Source of the DNA: an uncultured Collinsella sp. | GTDB taxonomy: Bacteria; Actinomycetota; Coriobacteriia; Coriobacteriales; Coriobacteriaceae | Direction: 5' to 3' | Length of the DNA stretch: 64,000 bases | NCBI GenBank assembly: GCA_934630735.1 | Contig: CAKTWK010000001.1 | Coordinates: forward strand, 1-64,000 | Part shown: piece after piece, positions 1 to 8,425 of the stretch | How the letters are laid out: each line of letters begins with the position of its first letter | Numbering within the stretch: the stretch's first letter is position 1 | Program-made: the position numbers and the translations under genes | The notes under the pieces: model-generated | Told to the model about the DNA's origin: nothing | What the model saw: only the letters and a program-made list of their open reading frames with translations | Databases searched by the model: none

Positions 1-720
1 ACCCACGGTTACGCCATCCGCGTTCCACGTGCACTCAACAATAAAGTTGGTGGCATCGTTGGCTTTCGCGCCATTCCAACCGTCTAGATCGTCTTTTTGG
101 AACACGTGGTGCCGATACAGCGGACGGGCGTTTTTCTGGACGTCCTTATAAGTACCGTACGTTGGATCATTGCTGGCGAGCTCTTTAGCCAGGCCGTTTG
201 TCTCATCCCTATTGATAAAGTCGAACGAAATTAGTTTGCCCTTACTCCACGAATACGGATTGTTGAGCCCGTCGAGACCGACCACATCGCCCGTCGTTGC
301 CGACGGGTCGTTGACCGTCACGTGGTACACGTTGATTGTCAGCCCCGTGATATTCGTAGTGTTGGCAACCTGCAGCTCAAACGCCTGGCCGCCGGCAGCG
401 GGATCGCCATTGTCGCTCCGCACGCAAAACGCGCGCCGAACGGTCACGATGCCGTTGGAGTTTTTCACATCACCCCGTGACTCGTCATACGAAATCTCGA
501 TGGGCTCGATGCTCGTTTGGTTGGGACCCATGATCTTGAGCTGCGCGGGCGTTTGAATCTTGCCCACCGTAGACAGACTTTTGCTGCCCACAAACCACGA
601 GAGCGATAAGCCGATGATAAGAGCGATTGCCGCCAGCAATATCAGGACCGCAAGGGCCTGTGCGCGGTGGCTTTCTATCCAATTGCGGGCATCGCCGAGG
701 CGCGTTTGCATGGTGCTCAT
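1..720 (-). CDS. Membrane-anchored extracytoplasmic protein, C-terminus beyond window
   Basis: The reading frame starts with ATG at 720 and stays open to the window edge (240 codons seen), so the gene is partial. After about 20 polar N-terminal residues there is one hydrophobic segment (roughly residues 22-42, ending in LSLSWFVGSK). The rest is a beta-rich, polar region typical of a secreted domain. The ATG overlaps the stop of the upstream gene (ATGA), so the two are translationally coupled. The N-terminal layout (Lys/Arg-poor start, TM, then W-F) matches its neighbour, so they are probably paralogues. The shape resembles SipW-dependent TasA/camelysin-type proteins, but no signal-peptidase gene is visible to support that. 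Function unknown. Confidence 0.75.
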   Translation of the reverse strand, partial: MSTMQTRLGDARNWIESHRAQALAVLILLAAIALIIGLSLSWFVGSKSLSTVGKIQTPAQLKIMGPNQTSIEPIEISYDESRGDVKNSNGIVTVRRAFCVRSDNGDPAAGGQAFELQVANTTNITGLTINVYHVTVNDPSATTGDVVGLDGLNNPYSWSKGKLISFDFINRDETNGLAKELASNDPTYGTYKDVQKNARPLYRHHVFQKDDLDGWNGAKANDATNFIVECTWNADGVTVG

Positions 721-1742
721 GAGCTCACGCCCTCCTGAGCGCTAATTCTAAGTTGGATGTATTTGACCTTATTGCCGATCTGCTCGTCGGCATTGTTGTA
801 CAGCGCCGAGCAGATGGCGGTGTCGTTGAAGGACATGTCAGCCGAAACCGCAGGAGCGTTGGCGGCTTCCACACTACTTGCCGTGCCGTAAAAGTAGTTC
901 GCTTTATGCGCGTTCATATCTGCCTGCAGAGCGCCGTAGTCAGACTTTGCGTCGCCCGCCGCCGCAAACAGATTCTTGTAGTAATTCGTGTTACCCGTAA
1001 GGACGAAGTTTTGGAAGTACTCCGGCCACACCCAGTACAGGTCGATGGTGACGGCCTTTTTCGTTGGCTTGGTCACATCGCCGTTTTCGCAAAATACGCT
1101 CTTGTGAATCTCGATCTTGTTATCATCCACGCGCTTCGAGTAGTACCCATTCTGGTCGCAGCTCGTAAAGAACAGTACATGGCCCTTAACCAAGCCAAGG
1201 AGCGTCGCTGCCTTGGGCGCCAGCGTTCCCCCGTCCCCAACAACGTCATTGCCCGTGACTTTAAGCACGCGCGACAAGTTGATCGTGACCCCGTTCAGGT
1301 TATCCACCAGCGGCGTCACCGTAAACGTAATCTTGCCACGGGCACCCGGATACAGGGAGCCAGCGGACTCGTTGTTGAGGTTGGAACCCAGCGTTACCGT
1401 CATGGCGTCGGTCGTATCGAGCTTCGCAATGTTTTGCTTTTCGGCGTCTGTGCGCTCGTAATAGCCCACATGGGCGCCGTCGTCGCCTTCGCCTGCGGCG
1501 GTAAGGCTATAGCGCGCGGCTTTGGCCCCGATCGTACTCCCCGTGGCGCTCACTCGGTTATTCGCGGCAAACCAGGCCAGGCATGCAAAGATGGCAACGA
1601 TAGCGGCCAGCACAAACAGACCGCTCACCAGGAAATCCTTCCAGAAATCCTTGAGGGTCCGCACGTGCTCGTCGGCAGCTTGGCGGTACTCGGCCACCGT
1701 CTTGTGCTGCTGGGGCTCGCTATGTCGGTCCATGCCACTCAT
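717..1742 (-). CDS. Membrane-anchored extracytoplasmic protein, unknown function
   Basis: 341 aa. About 38 N-terminal polar residues are followed by one membrane segment (about residues 38-60, ending ACLAWFAANN) and then a large Ser/Thr/Asn/Asp-rich domain of about 280 residues with no recognised catalytic motif. It has several Cys that could form disulfides outside the cell (FFTSCDQ, SVFCENGD, AICSAL). It overlaps the next gene by 4 nt, and the two have the same N-terminal plan, which suggests a tandem duplication and a shared complex or surface structure. An internal ATG at 1733 is an alternative start; neither has a strong Shine-Dalgarno. A TasA/pilin-like role is a guess from architecture only. 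Confidence 0.75.
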   Translation of the reverse strand: MSGMDRHSEPQQHKTVAEYRQAADEHVRTLKDFWKDFLVSGLFVLAAIVAIFACLAWFAANNRVSATGSTIGAKAARYSLTAAGEGDDGAHVGYYERTDAEKQNIAKLDTTDAMTVTLGSNLNNESAGSLYPGARGKITFTVTPLVDNLNGVTINLSRVLKVTGNDVVGDGGTLAPKAATLLGLVKGHVLFFTSCDQNGYYSKRVDDNKIEIHKSVFCENGDVTKPTKKAVTIDLYWVWPEYFQNFVLTGNTNYYKNLFAAAGDAKSDYGALQADMNAHKANYFYGTASSVEAANAPAVSADMSFNDTAICSALYNNADEQIGNKVKYIQLRISAQEGVSS

Positions 1743-1954
1743 CGCTTACGTTTGCCCTGCTTGCGGGCTTGCCATCCTTTTCCGCTCGGTCGCGTTTGTC
1801 CGTTGTTCGCAGGTAGAGAATTCAGACAGAACACAACACCGTACGATAAGGTAAAAGAATAGCATTGACCTGCGGTTTGCTCCACAACGCAAGCCTTAAT
1901 GATGTCTTAAAAGTCAAATCCTTGGTGCAAGGGAACCAGGGGCGCTCTTATTGG

Positions 1955-1992
1955 TAAAAAGGCGGGGAGCACCGATAACGGCACTCCCCGCC
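1955..1992 (-). terminator. Rho-independent terminator of the flavin oxidoreductase gene
   Basis: On the minus strand the hairpin GGCGGGGAGTGCCG / GGTGCTCCCCGCC is followed by TTTTT. It lies 27 nt after the stop of the gene ending at 2019. The rest of 1743-2018 holds nothing else that I can name. Confidence 0.8.
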
Positions 1993-2018
1993 CACTCAAT
2001 ACGCGATAGTTTTCTTGC

Positions 2019-4049
2019 TTAGAGCTCATTGGCCGCGTGATACGCCGTGCGGATGGCGCTCGCGATGTCGGCGGTGCGCTCGCCCGAGCAGTCGCCCACG
2101 CAGGTCACGGGCACCGTCACGCCGTCCAGGTCAAACGCGTTGGCCTTGGAGCCCACGGCCATCACCACGTAATCGCAGGCGATCTTCACCGGCTCCTCGG
2201 CGCCGTCCTCGGTGGCGCGAATGGCCTCCACGCCCTCGTCGGTAATGGCGGTCAGGCGGGTCTTCACGTGCTGCTCCACGTTGTGCTCTGCAAAGTCGCT
2301 CATGATCAGCGGCAGAATGGTCTCGGACTCGCCCGCGGCAATCTTGTCGAGCATCTCCACGATCGCCACCTCGCAGCCGTGCTGCAGCAAGTACTCGGCA
2401 GTCTCGGTGCCCACCAGGCCACCGCCAATGACGGCGACGCGTCCCGTAAGCTCCACCTTGCCGGCCAGCACGTCCCAGCTCGAGACGACCTTCTCCGAAT
2501 CGGCGCCCGGAACGGGAATGACCACGTCGTGCGCGCCCACGGCCACAATCGCAGCGTCGGCGGCGTTGAGGTCCTCAGCGGTAGCGGCATGGTTGAGCTC
2601 GACCTTCACGCCCAGGCCGGGCAGAATCTTCTCGTAGTACTCGACCGAGCGCATAATCTCATCCTTGCGCGGAGGCGCGGCCGCCAGCACAATCTGGCCG
2701 CCCAGATGATCGCTCGCCTCGTAGACGGTCACGTCGTAGCCGCGCTTGGCCGCCACGCGCGCGGCCTCCAAGCCGGCAATACCGCCGCCCACCACGGCAA
2801 TCTTCTTGTCGCCCTCGCCCGGCTTAATGGCGATGGTCGCCTCGTCGCCGTTCTCGGCATTGAGCACGCACGAAATGTACTTGCGGTTTTGAATCGCGTC
2901 GACGCAGCCCTTGTTGCAGTTGAGGCACTCGCGAATGGGCTCGCCCGTAGCGGCCTTCAGCGCAATGTCGGGGTCGCACATGAGCGAGCGGCCATAGGCG
3001 ATGATGTCGGCCGTGCCGTCTTCCAGAATCTTCTCGCCGGCCTCGACCGAGACAACACGGCCGACGGTTGCCACCGGCACGGAGACCAGGGCCTTGACGC
3101 GCTCGGCCACCGGCAGCGTCCAGTTGTAGGGCATGGCGCCCATGGGCGGAATGGTGTCGCCCATGTTGCCGGTGTGGTTTGCCTGCGCGACCTGGATCAT
3201 ATCGATGCCCGCGCCCTCGAGCAGCTTGGCGAACTCACAGGCCTCGTCGGGCTGCAGGCCGCCCTTGCCGCGCGGCGTGCCGTCGGGGTTCTCCATGATC
3301 ACGGGGAGCTTGTACTCCACCATCAGCTGCGGCGCGGCTTCCTTAATGGCAGCGACGACCTCCAGCGCGTAGCGAACGCGGTTCTCGAACGAACCACCGT
3401 ACTCGTCGGTGCGCTTGTTGAGGATGGCAGAGCACAGCGAACCCACCAGACGGTCGCCGTGGACCTCGATGGCGTCGATGCCGGCCTGCTGCGCGCGGGC
3501 GGCCGAGGCGGCGATGGCCTCCTTGATCTGGGTGAGTTGCTCCACGGTGGCCTCGTTCACAAAGTGCTGCATGTCGTGGTGCAGCTTGGCGTAGGCCTGC
3601 TTGCGGATCTCGTTGGACTCGGCCATCTTGGCGGCGAAGGTCTCCTCGTCGCCGGCGGCCTTGGCCTCCTGCGCGGCCTTGGCGGCAGCCATGGAGCCCA
3701 TGACCATGCGGCCGACGCCGGGCACATCGTACTCGGGGTGGAACAGCTGCAGCGCAACCTTGGCACCGTGCTTATGGACGGCGTCGGCCAGCGCTTTAAA
3801 CGTGGGGATCTGGGCGTCGGTTGCCAACTTGGGCGTGGGGCTTGCGGTCATGACGGGGGCAACGTCGCCGATGACGATGTAGCTCACGCCGCCACGGGCC
3901 AGACGCTCGTAAAAAGCCAGGCTGCGCTCGCCGATGGAACCGTCGCGTTCCTCGTAGCCGGTGGTAAGCGGCGGGAACATAATGCGGTTCTTGAGCTCAA
4001 GGGGGCCAACCGTAATGGGCTGGAGCAGCTTGGATGCAGGTGCGGTCAT
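2019..4049 (-). CDS. NADH:flavin oxidoreductase / enoate reductase-like protein (OYE + 4Fe-4S + FAD/NAD domains)
   Basis: 676 aa from the ATG at 4049, chosen because GAGAGGA lies 7-8 nt upstream; an ATG two codons earlier sits on the ribosome site. The N-terminal Old Yellow Enzyme TIM barrel (about 1-380) carries VGPLELKNRI and NKRTDEYGGSFENR. A [4Fe-4S] cluster motif C-x2-C-x3-C-x11-C follows at about 355-375. The C-terminal FAD/NAD(P) half has VVGGGIAGLEAA and VIGGGLVGTETA. This is the layout of 2,4-dienoyl-CoA reductase, BaiCD/BaiH and trimethylamine dehydrogenase. An extra helical insertion of about 50 residues (around 110-165, Ala/Lys/Glu rich) is unusual, and the usual HGAHGYL is EVHGDRLVG here. 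It probably reduces an activated C=C bond in the gut; the substrate is not known. Confidence 0.88.
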   Translation of the reverse strand: MTAPASKLLQPITVGPLELKNRIMFPPLTTGYEERDGSIGERSLAFYERLARGGVSYIVIGDVAPVMTASPTPKLATDAQIPTFKALADAVHKHGAKVALQLFHPEYDVPGVGRMVMGSMAAAKAAQEAKAAGDEETFAAKMAESNEIRKQAYAKLHHDMQHFVNEATVEQLTQIKEAIAASAARAQQAGIDAIEVHGDRLVGSLCSAILNKRTDEYGGSFENRVRYALEVVAAIKEAAPQLMVEYKLPVIMENPDGTPRGKGGLQPDEACEFAKLLEGAGIDMIQVAQANHTGNMGDTIPPMGAMPYNWTLPVAERVKALVSVPVATVGRVVSVEAGEKILEDGTADIIAYGRSLMCDPDIALKAATGEPIRECLNCNKGCVDAIQNRKYISCVLNAENGDEATIAIKPGEGDKKIAVVGGGIAGLEAARVAAKRGYDVTVYEASDHLGGQIVLAAAPPRKDEIMRSVEYYEKILPGLGVKVELNHAATAEDLNAADAAIVAVGAHDVVIPVPGADSEKVVSSWDVLAGKVELTGRVAVIGGGLVGTETAEYLLQHGCEVAIVEMLDKIAAGESETILPLIMSDFAEHNVEQHVKTRLTAITDEGVEAIRATEDGAEEPVKIACDYVVMAVGSKANAFDLDGVTVPVTCVGDCSGERTADIASAIRTAYHAANEL

Positions 4050-4190
4050 GGACATTCCTCTCTTGTAGGCGCGGCGGCGATGATGCCGCGTAGTTGTCTA
4101 GAGGATATGGCATGGGAATACAACAGCGCAACGGAAATCGGCGGATAGCAGGTGGCGGCAGGTGGATGGGGCAGGGCGGCCCGTCGGTTT

Positions 4191-4569
4191 GTCTCGATCT
4201 GTAACAGTAAGACCCTATTTTGCCGAGCAACTGTTACAGATCGATACATTCCTCTCAACCCATCCCTAACAATCTAGATCTGTAACATCTAGACCCACTT
4301 TTGACCCCTACTTGTTACAGATTGAGACAAACCAATCTAGCCTGCCGAAAGATCTAAATCTGTAACAGGTACTCGGCAAAACCGGGTCTTGCTGTTACAG
4401 ATCGAGACAAACGGGACCGCTCTGTCGGAAAATCTCAATCTATAACAACAACTCGGCAAAATCCGTCCCTCGTGTTACAGATTTAGACAAACGAAGACCG
4501 TCCTGCCGAAACATCTCGATCTGTAACACCTAGCCGCCCAAATCGGGTCTAGATGTTACAGATCGAGAT
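4191..4569. repeat. Array of five hairpin repeats with 80-bp period
   Basis: Five units start at 4191, 4272, 4352, 4432 and 4512 (spacing 81, 80, 80, 80). Each is a 15-nt arm TCTCGATCTGTAACA (variants TCTAGATC, TCTAAATC, TCTCAATC), about 25 nt of loop, and the inverse arm TGTTACAGATCGAGA, followed by a linker of about 24 nt often containing CAAACnnnnnCC..GCCGAAA. Loops are related to one another (core CTCGGCAAAA..GGGTCT), with units 1 and 2 inverted relative to 3-5, so they are not CRISPR spacers. The array fills most of the gap between the flavin reductase gene and the tRNA. Related arrays lie at 20129-20344 and 27154-27289. Confidence 0.9.
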
Positions 4570-4617
4570 GTTGTTTGAAAGGCCGAGAATTGGACCGAAA
4601 ACACGGTCCCGGAATAA

Positions 4618-4648
4618 CAAAAAAGCTCGCCGGCTAGGCCGACGAGCT
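4618..4648 (-). terminator. Terminator after tRNA-fMet
   Basis: On the minus strand AGCTCGTCGGC / GCCGGCGAGCT with a 3-nt loop is followed by six T. It begins about 10 nt after the tRNA 3' end. Confidence 0.85.
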
Positions 4649-4657
4649 GCAAGTTCT

Positions 4658-4734
4658 TGGTCGCGGGGGCAGGATTTGAACCTACGACCTCCGGGTTATG
4701 AGCCCGGCGAGCTACCAGACTGCTCCACCCCGCA
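4658..4734 (-). tRNA. Initiator tRNA-Met (anticodon CAT)
   Basis: 77 nt including an encoded CCA. The anticodon loop is CTCATAA, and three consecutive G:C pairs at the base of the anticodon stem (GGG/CCC) are the hallmark of initiator tRNA. The D-stem is GAGC/GCTC and the T-loop TTCAAAT. Position 1 is T and position 72 is G, so the first acceptor pair is a weak U:G instead of a Watson-Crick pair. That agrees with the need for a weak 1:72 pair for formylation. The other six acceptor pairs are perfect. Confidence 0.93.
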
Positions 4735-4886
4735 ATGTCTGGGCGCCTCATGTGCGCAAGAAAGAATATTACGTGGGAGTTCGGTAAACGGCAAGGAAAA
4801 TCTCGTAGAGCATAATTCCTTCATATTTAAACCCCTCAGCCCATATCACCGTGAACAAATCGCAGCCTAGCGCCGTCGGCGGCGCG

Positions 4887-4894
4887 TATACAAT
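4887..4894 (+). promoter_or_regulatory. Possible -10 box for coaX
   Basis: TATACAAT lies 37 nt before the coaX ATG. No convincing -35 is visible; a short GC hairpin (GCGCCGTCGGCGGCGC) occupies the spacer region. Confidence 0.4.
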
Positions 4895-4930
4895 GGTGCG
4901 CGTCCTTTTACGCCGACACCTGGAGTAGAC

Positions 4931-5704
4931 ATGCTGCTCGCTATCGATATGGGAAACACGCAGACGGCCATGGGCCTGTTTGACGGAAACGAGCTGGTGC
5001 AGTCGTGGCGCATGCCCACCGACCGCTCCTATACCGCCGACGAAATCCACGTGCGCCTGATGGGTTTCTTTAAGATGTACGGCCTTTCGCTCGACGCGGT
5101 CGACGCGATCGCCTTTGCCGGCGTGGTGCCGCAGCTCTCGCGCGAGTGGCACGCCGTGGCCGACCGCATTGCCGCGGACGCCATCGTCATCGGGCCGCAG
5201 ACGGCCGCGGTGACCAAGCTGCGCGCGGCGCGTCCCCAGGCCGTAGGTGCCGACCGCGTCGCCAACGCCGTCGCAGCCGAGACCTTCTACGGCGCGCCGG
5301 CAATCGTGGTGGACTTTGGCACCGCGACCAATATCGACGTCATCGATGAGGACGGTTATTACATTGGCGGAGCGATCGCGCCGGGCATCCGCATCTCCAT
5401 GGACGCGCTTGCCGCCCGTGCCGCCAAGCTCGCCAGCGTTCCGCTCGAGGCGCCCGAGCACGCCATCGGCCGCGATACCGAGGAGTGCATCAAGGTCGGC
5501 GCCGTGGTGGGCGCCGCTGCCATGGCCGAAGGCCTGGTCGCGCGCATGAAGCGCGAGCTGGGACGCGAGGACGCCACCGTTATCGCCACGGGCGGTCTCG
5601 CCGGCATCGTCGCCGATTCGACCGATGCCTTCGACGTGGTCGACGGACAGCTCACCATCAAGGGCATCTGCGAAATCTACCGCCGCATGCAGGAGCTGGG
5701 ATAA
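4931..5704 (+). CDS. coaX: Type III pantothenate kinase
   Basis: 257 aa, the normal length. It phosphorylates pantothenate in the first step of coenzyme A synthesis in the cytosol. ASKHA-fold signatures are in order: DMGNTQTAMGLF at the N-terminus (phosphate-1), DFGTATNIDVID near 120 (with the following GGAIAPGI), and ATGGLAGIV near 220. Asp6 and Asp in DFGT are the expected catalytic/metal positions; type III enzymes need K+ and are not inhibited by CoA. The start ATG has TGGAG 8 nt upstream. It is transcribed alone and is convergent with the birA-like gene. Confidence 0.95.
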   Translation: MLLAIDMGNTQTAMGLFDGNELVQSWRMPTDRSYTADEIHVRLMGFFKMYGLSLDAVDAIAFAGVVPQLSREWHAVADRIAADAIVIGPQTAAVTKLRAARPQAVGADRVANAVAAETFYGAPAIVVDFGTATNIDVIDEDGYYIGGAIAPGIRISMDALAARAAKLASVPLEAPEHAIGRDTEECIKVGAVVGAAAMAEGLVARMKRELGREDATVIATGGLAGIVADSTDAFDVVDGQLTIKGICEIYRRMQELG

Positions 5705-5763
5705 GGCGGGGGCTAAAGTCGAGCACGCCCGATGCCACAGCCCCCACAAACGTTCGCCAAGCC

Positions 5764-5802
5764 TATTCCTCAAAAACGAAAATTTTTCAGTTTTGAGGAA
5801 TA
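5764..5802. repeat. 12-bp-arm palindrome
   Basis: TATTCCTCAAAA and TTTTGAGGAATA pair perfectly around a 15-nt A/T-rich centre. It is AT-rich in a GC-rich genome, 60 nt after coaX. It could be a terminator remnant or a small palindromic repeat. Confidence 0.6.
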
Positions 5803-5833
5803 AGACCAAGATGCCACCCTGCAGTCACGCAAG

Positions 5834-5863
5834 AGCCCTCCCCGGCACAGGCCGAGGAGGGCT
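5834..5863. terminator. Possible bidirectional terminator between coaX and birA-like gene
   Basis: AGCCCTCC / GGAGGGCT with an inner GGC/GCC. No long T-run follows on either strand, so termination strength is uncertain. Confidence 0.45.
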
Positions 5864-5901
5864 TCGCTGTCATCGTTATCTTTGAGCGCTGGCGCCCCGC
5901 G

Positions 5902-6603
5902 CTACAGCCCGCGAATGCGTACGGCCTCGGGCGGAAACTCCTGCTCGCCGGCATCGGTCTTGATAGTCGCGCGGCCCCAGATGTCCAGGCCCGCGAACAC
6001 GCCCACCGCGAGTGGCAGGCCGTTGGGCGACACCGCCGCAACTTGGCGGCCCAGCAGCGGCACCATGTCGAAGTACTCGCCCAGCACGGGGGCCAGCGGA
6101 CCGGCAGCGCCCTGCGGCGTGTTGGCAACAGCCGCCCAGGCGTCCACGCGGGTCAGCACGGCGGCGGCCAGTGCCTCGACCAGCGCTTCGTCAGCCACAT
6201 CCACACCGAGCTCGCTCAGCGCCGAACGCTCAATATCCACCGTTGCGGCACCGAACATACCCGCGGCACCGGCGCCGCCGTTGACGGCGACGCGCGCACA
6301 CGACGTCTCAAACGTGGGCGCGCCGCACACGATGTCACTCGGCCACTGGATGCCCACCTTGCCGGCAAGGCCCAGGCCCGGTGTCGACGCCGTGCCCACG
6401 AGCGCGTCCATCATGCCCATCGCCGCCACAAACGGCAGGCCGTGGAAGGCATGCATGTTCACGTCCGGCCGCACGACCAGCGAAAACGTCAACGACGCCT
6501 CGCCCGCGCTCCAAGCGCACCAGCCCGCGGACGCACCCTCGCGGCCCGCATCGCGCGCGGCGTCAAGCTCGGTACCGGCGGCTACAGCATTCGTCTCAAT
6601 CAT
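5902..6603 (-). CDS. Biotin--protein ligase-like protein, active-site motifs degenerate
   Basis: 233 aa, short for the family and without the N-terminal DNA-binding domain. The fold signature of the BirA catalytic domain is recognisable: FSLVVRP, then LPFVAAMGMMDAL, IQWPSDI in place of KWPND, and a C-terminal SH3-like part with LLGRQV, GVFAGLD and EAVRIRG. Key features are missing. The biotin/ATP loop GRGRxGR, expected just before FSLVVRP, is absent (the sequence reads GWCAWSAGEAS there), and Lys of KWPND is Gln. It may be a non-catalytic paralogue or a divergent ligase. Its ATG directly follows the folP-folK stop (0 nt), so it is co-translated with folate synthesis. Whether the genome has another canonical birA cannot be seen here. 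Confidence 0.6.
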   Translation of the reverse strand: MIETNAVAAGTELDAARDAGREGASAGWCAWSAGEASLTFSLVVRPDVNMHAFHGLPFVAAMGMMDALVGTASTPGLGLAGKVGIQWPSDIVCGAPTFETSCARVAVNGGAGAAGMFGAATVDIERSALSELGVDVADEALVEALAAAVLTRVDAWAAVANTPQGAAGPLAPVLGEYFDMVPLLGRQVAAVSPNGLPLAVGVFAGLDIWGRATIKTDAGEQEFPPEAVRIRGL

Positions 6604-8331
6604 CTACATACGCCCCAATTCGCCCACGATATGGCCCACGCGGTCCTCGGGCTCCTTGACCTCGACACCGTTGTAGCGGAAGAACCGCGCCGGGTCGTGC
6701 ATCAGATCCTCGAGCGGCACCAGCACAAAGTCGCGCTCGCCAATGAGCGGATGCGGCAGGCGCAGCTTTTTGCCGCCGTGGGTCTCGCCGTCCATCCACA
6801 GCAGATCCAGGTCGATGGTGCGCGGACCGTTGACCTTGGCTTTCTTGGAGCGGTCGCGCCCCAGCTCGGCCTCGATCTTCATGAGCTCGTCGAGCAGCAC
6901 CAGCGGCGCCAGCTCGGTCTTGATCTCGATGACGGCGTTGGCAAACGCGTCCTGGCGCGTCTCGTAGGCCGGCTCGCTCTCGTAGATGCGCGAGCAGTTG
7001 GACACGCAGGTGAGCGGAATCTCGGCGATCATGTCGCGCGCGGCGCGGATGTTGTCGCAACGATGTCCCAGGTTGGAGCCCACGGCCACAAACGCACGGC
7101 GCGGCTGCGGCTTGGCGACAGCCCAGTAACCGTTCAGGAACTGCGCAAAGCCAGTGACGTCGTGCACGCGCACGATGTTGGCACCGGCCTGGATAGCGCC
7201 CAGGCACACGCCAAACGTGGCGGCATCGCGCGCGGCGGCCTCGGTCACGCCCGAGACGGAGCCCACGAAACGCTTGCGTGACACGGCGCACATGAGCGGA
7301 TAGCCCAGCGACGCCATCTTGGCGGTCTCGCGCTGGATGACGATGTCCTCGTTGGCCGTCTTGCCAAAGCCCGGGCCGGGATCGATACAGATGCGGTCGC
7401 GCGATACTCCGGCATGGATAAGCGTGCGGGCCTGGTCGGACAGAAAGCCCATGACACGGCGCATGATGGGCGCCGAATCGGGCAGGGTGAAGCGACGGAG
7501 CTGAGAGGTGGGCACGTAGGCCTCCTCGCGGCGGGCGCTGCGGCGCATCATGGCCGCCAGGTGATCATTGGGCTCCGGCGCGGGCTCAGGGGTCGCGCCT
7601 GCCTCGGCAGCACGGGCGGCCTCTTCGGCGGCCGGTGCCTCCTGCTTCTGCTCGTCCGTGGGCTCGGGCGCGGGTTCCGGATCGCCAAACGGCAGCGAGG
7701 GCTGCACCACGCCACCCGGCAGCTTGGCCTCCGTCTTGGGCTCGCCCAGCAGCTTGCCACGGCGACGGCGGGCAGGCTTCTCGGCCTCGCGCGCGGCCTC
7801 GGCAGCCGCCTCGCGCGCCTTCTCGGCAACAAACGCCGCGGCAGAGGTATCGAGCTGCACCGTCGCGTGCGTGCGCGTGGGCGCAGCGACCTCGCCGGCG
7901 TGCATCACAATGACGCCGCAGGTGCTCGTCGCGACAAACTCGACCATCTTGGGGTCGGTGAAGCCCGTCACGTCGTTGACGATCGAGGCGCCGCAGCGCA
8001 CGGCCGCCTTGGCAACCGCCACGTGGCGCGTGTCGATCGAGACGATGGCGCCCTCTTTGGCCAGCGCGCGCACCACGGGCAGAACACGGCGAGCCTCCTC
8101 GTCGGGGTTGACCGGGGTAAATCCGGGGCGCGTGGACTCGCCGCCCACGTCGATGATGTCGGCGCCGGCGTCGAGCATCGCCAGGCCGTACTCGATGGCG
8201 GCATCCGGGTCGAAGTGCTCCCCGCCATCGCTAAACGAATCGGGCGTCACGTTGAGGACGCCCATGATGCGCGGACGGTCAAAGCTGAGCTCGTACTTTC
8301 CGCACCGCCATGTCTTGCTATCGTTCGCCAT
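6604..8331 (-). CDS. folP: Dihydropteroate synthase-HPPK fusion (folate biosynthesis)
   Basis: 575 aa from ATG 8331, chosen for GAGGAGG 6 nt upstream; in-frame starts further upstream have no ribosome site. DHPS part: NVTPDSFSDGG, DVGGESTRPG, SIDTRH, SIVNDVTG, then DPGPGFGKT and the final IVRVHDV. HPPK part (from about 420): VAVGSNLGHR, ESEPAYETRQDAFANAV, and GPRTIDLDLLW with the two catalytic Asp. The chain joins 6-hydroxymethyl-dihydropterin pyrophosphorylation to condensation with p-aminobenzoate. Unusual: about 130 residues of Ala/Glu/Pro/Arg-rich low-complexity sequence (around 155-285) are inserted inside the DHPS barrel between VIVMHAGE and the following helix. The frame is intact, so this is not a frameshift. 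Confidence 0.93.
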   Translation of the reverse strand: MANDSKTWRCGKYELSFDRPRIMGVLNVTPDSFSDGGEHFDPDAAIEYGLAMLDAGADIIDVGGESTRPGFTPVNPDEEARRVLPVVRALAKEGAIVSIDTRHVAVAKAAVRCGASIVNDVTGFTDPKMVEFVATSTCGVIVMHAGEVAAPTRTHATVQLDTSAAAFVAEKAREAAAEAAREAEKPARRRRGKLLGEPKTEAKLPGGVVQPSLPFGDPEPAPEPTDEQKQEAPAAEEAARAAEAGATPEPAPEPNDHLAAMMRRSARREEAYVPTSQLRRFTLPDSAPIMRRVMGFLSDQARTLIHAGVSRDRICIDPGPGFGKTANEDIVIQRETAKMASLGYPLMCAVSRKRFVGSVSGVTEAAARDAATFGVCLGAIQAGANIVRVHDVTGFAQFLNGYWAVAKPQPRRAFVAVGSNLGHRCDNIRAARDMIAEIPLTCVSNCSRIYESEPAYETRQDAFANAVIEIKTELAPLVLLDELMKIEAELGRDRSKKAKVNGPRTIDLDLLWMDGETHGGKKLRLPHPLIGERDFVLVPLEDLMHDPARFFRYNGVEVKEPEDRVGHIVGELGRM

Positions 8332-8405
8332 GAACATCCTCCTCAAATGCCCGCGCCGCCGCGCTCGGGCGCGGGCGGCGGGGTCGCTTTGCAATTAGTC
8401 TTTCT

Positions 8406-8411
8406 ATTGTA
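8406..8411 (-). promoter_or_regulatory. -10 box for folP-folK-birA-like operon
   Basis: On the minus strand TACAAT lies about 75 nt before the folP ATG; TTGTGT is 19 nt further upstream as a weak -35. Confidence 0.5.
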
Positions 8412-8425
8412 TCCGCGCACACGGG

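Noticed and set aside
2037..4148. Plus-strand frame over the flavin oxidoreductase gene
   Set aside because: A shadow frame; the minus-strand product has OYE, FeS and FAD motifs in order.
4191..4569. CRISPR array
   Set aside because: The repeated parts are inverted arms of 15 nt, and the pieces between them are homologous and occur in both orientations. No cas gene is near.
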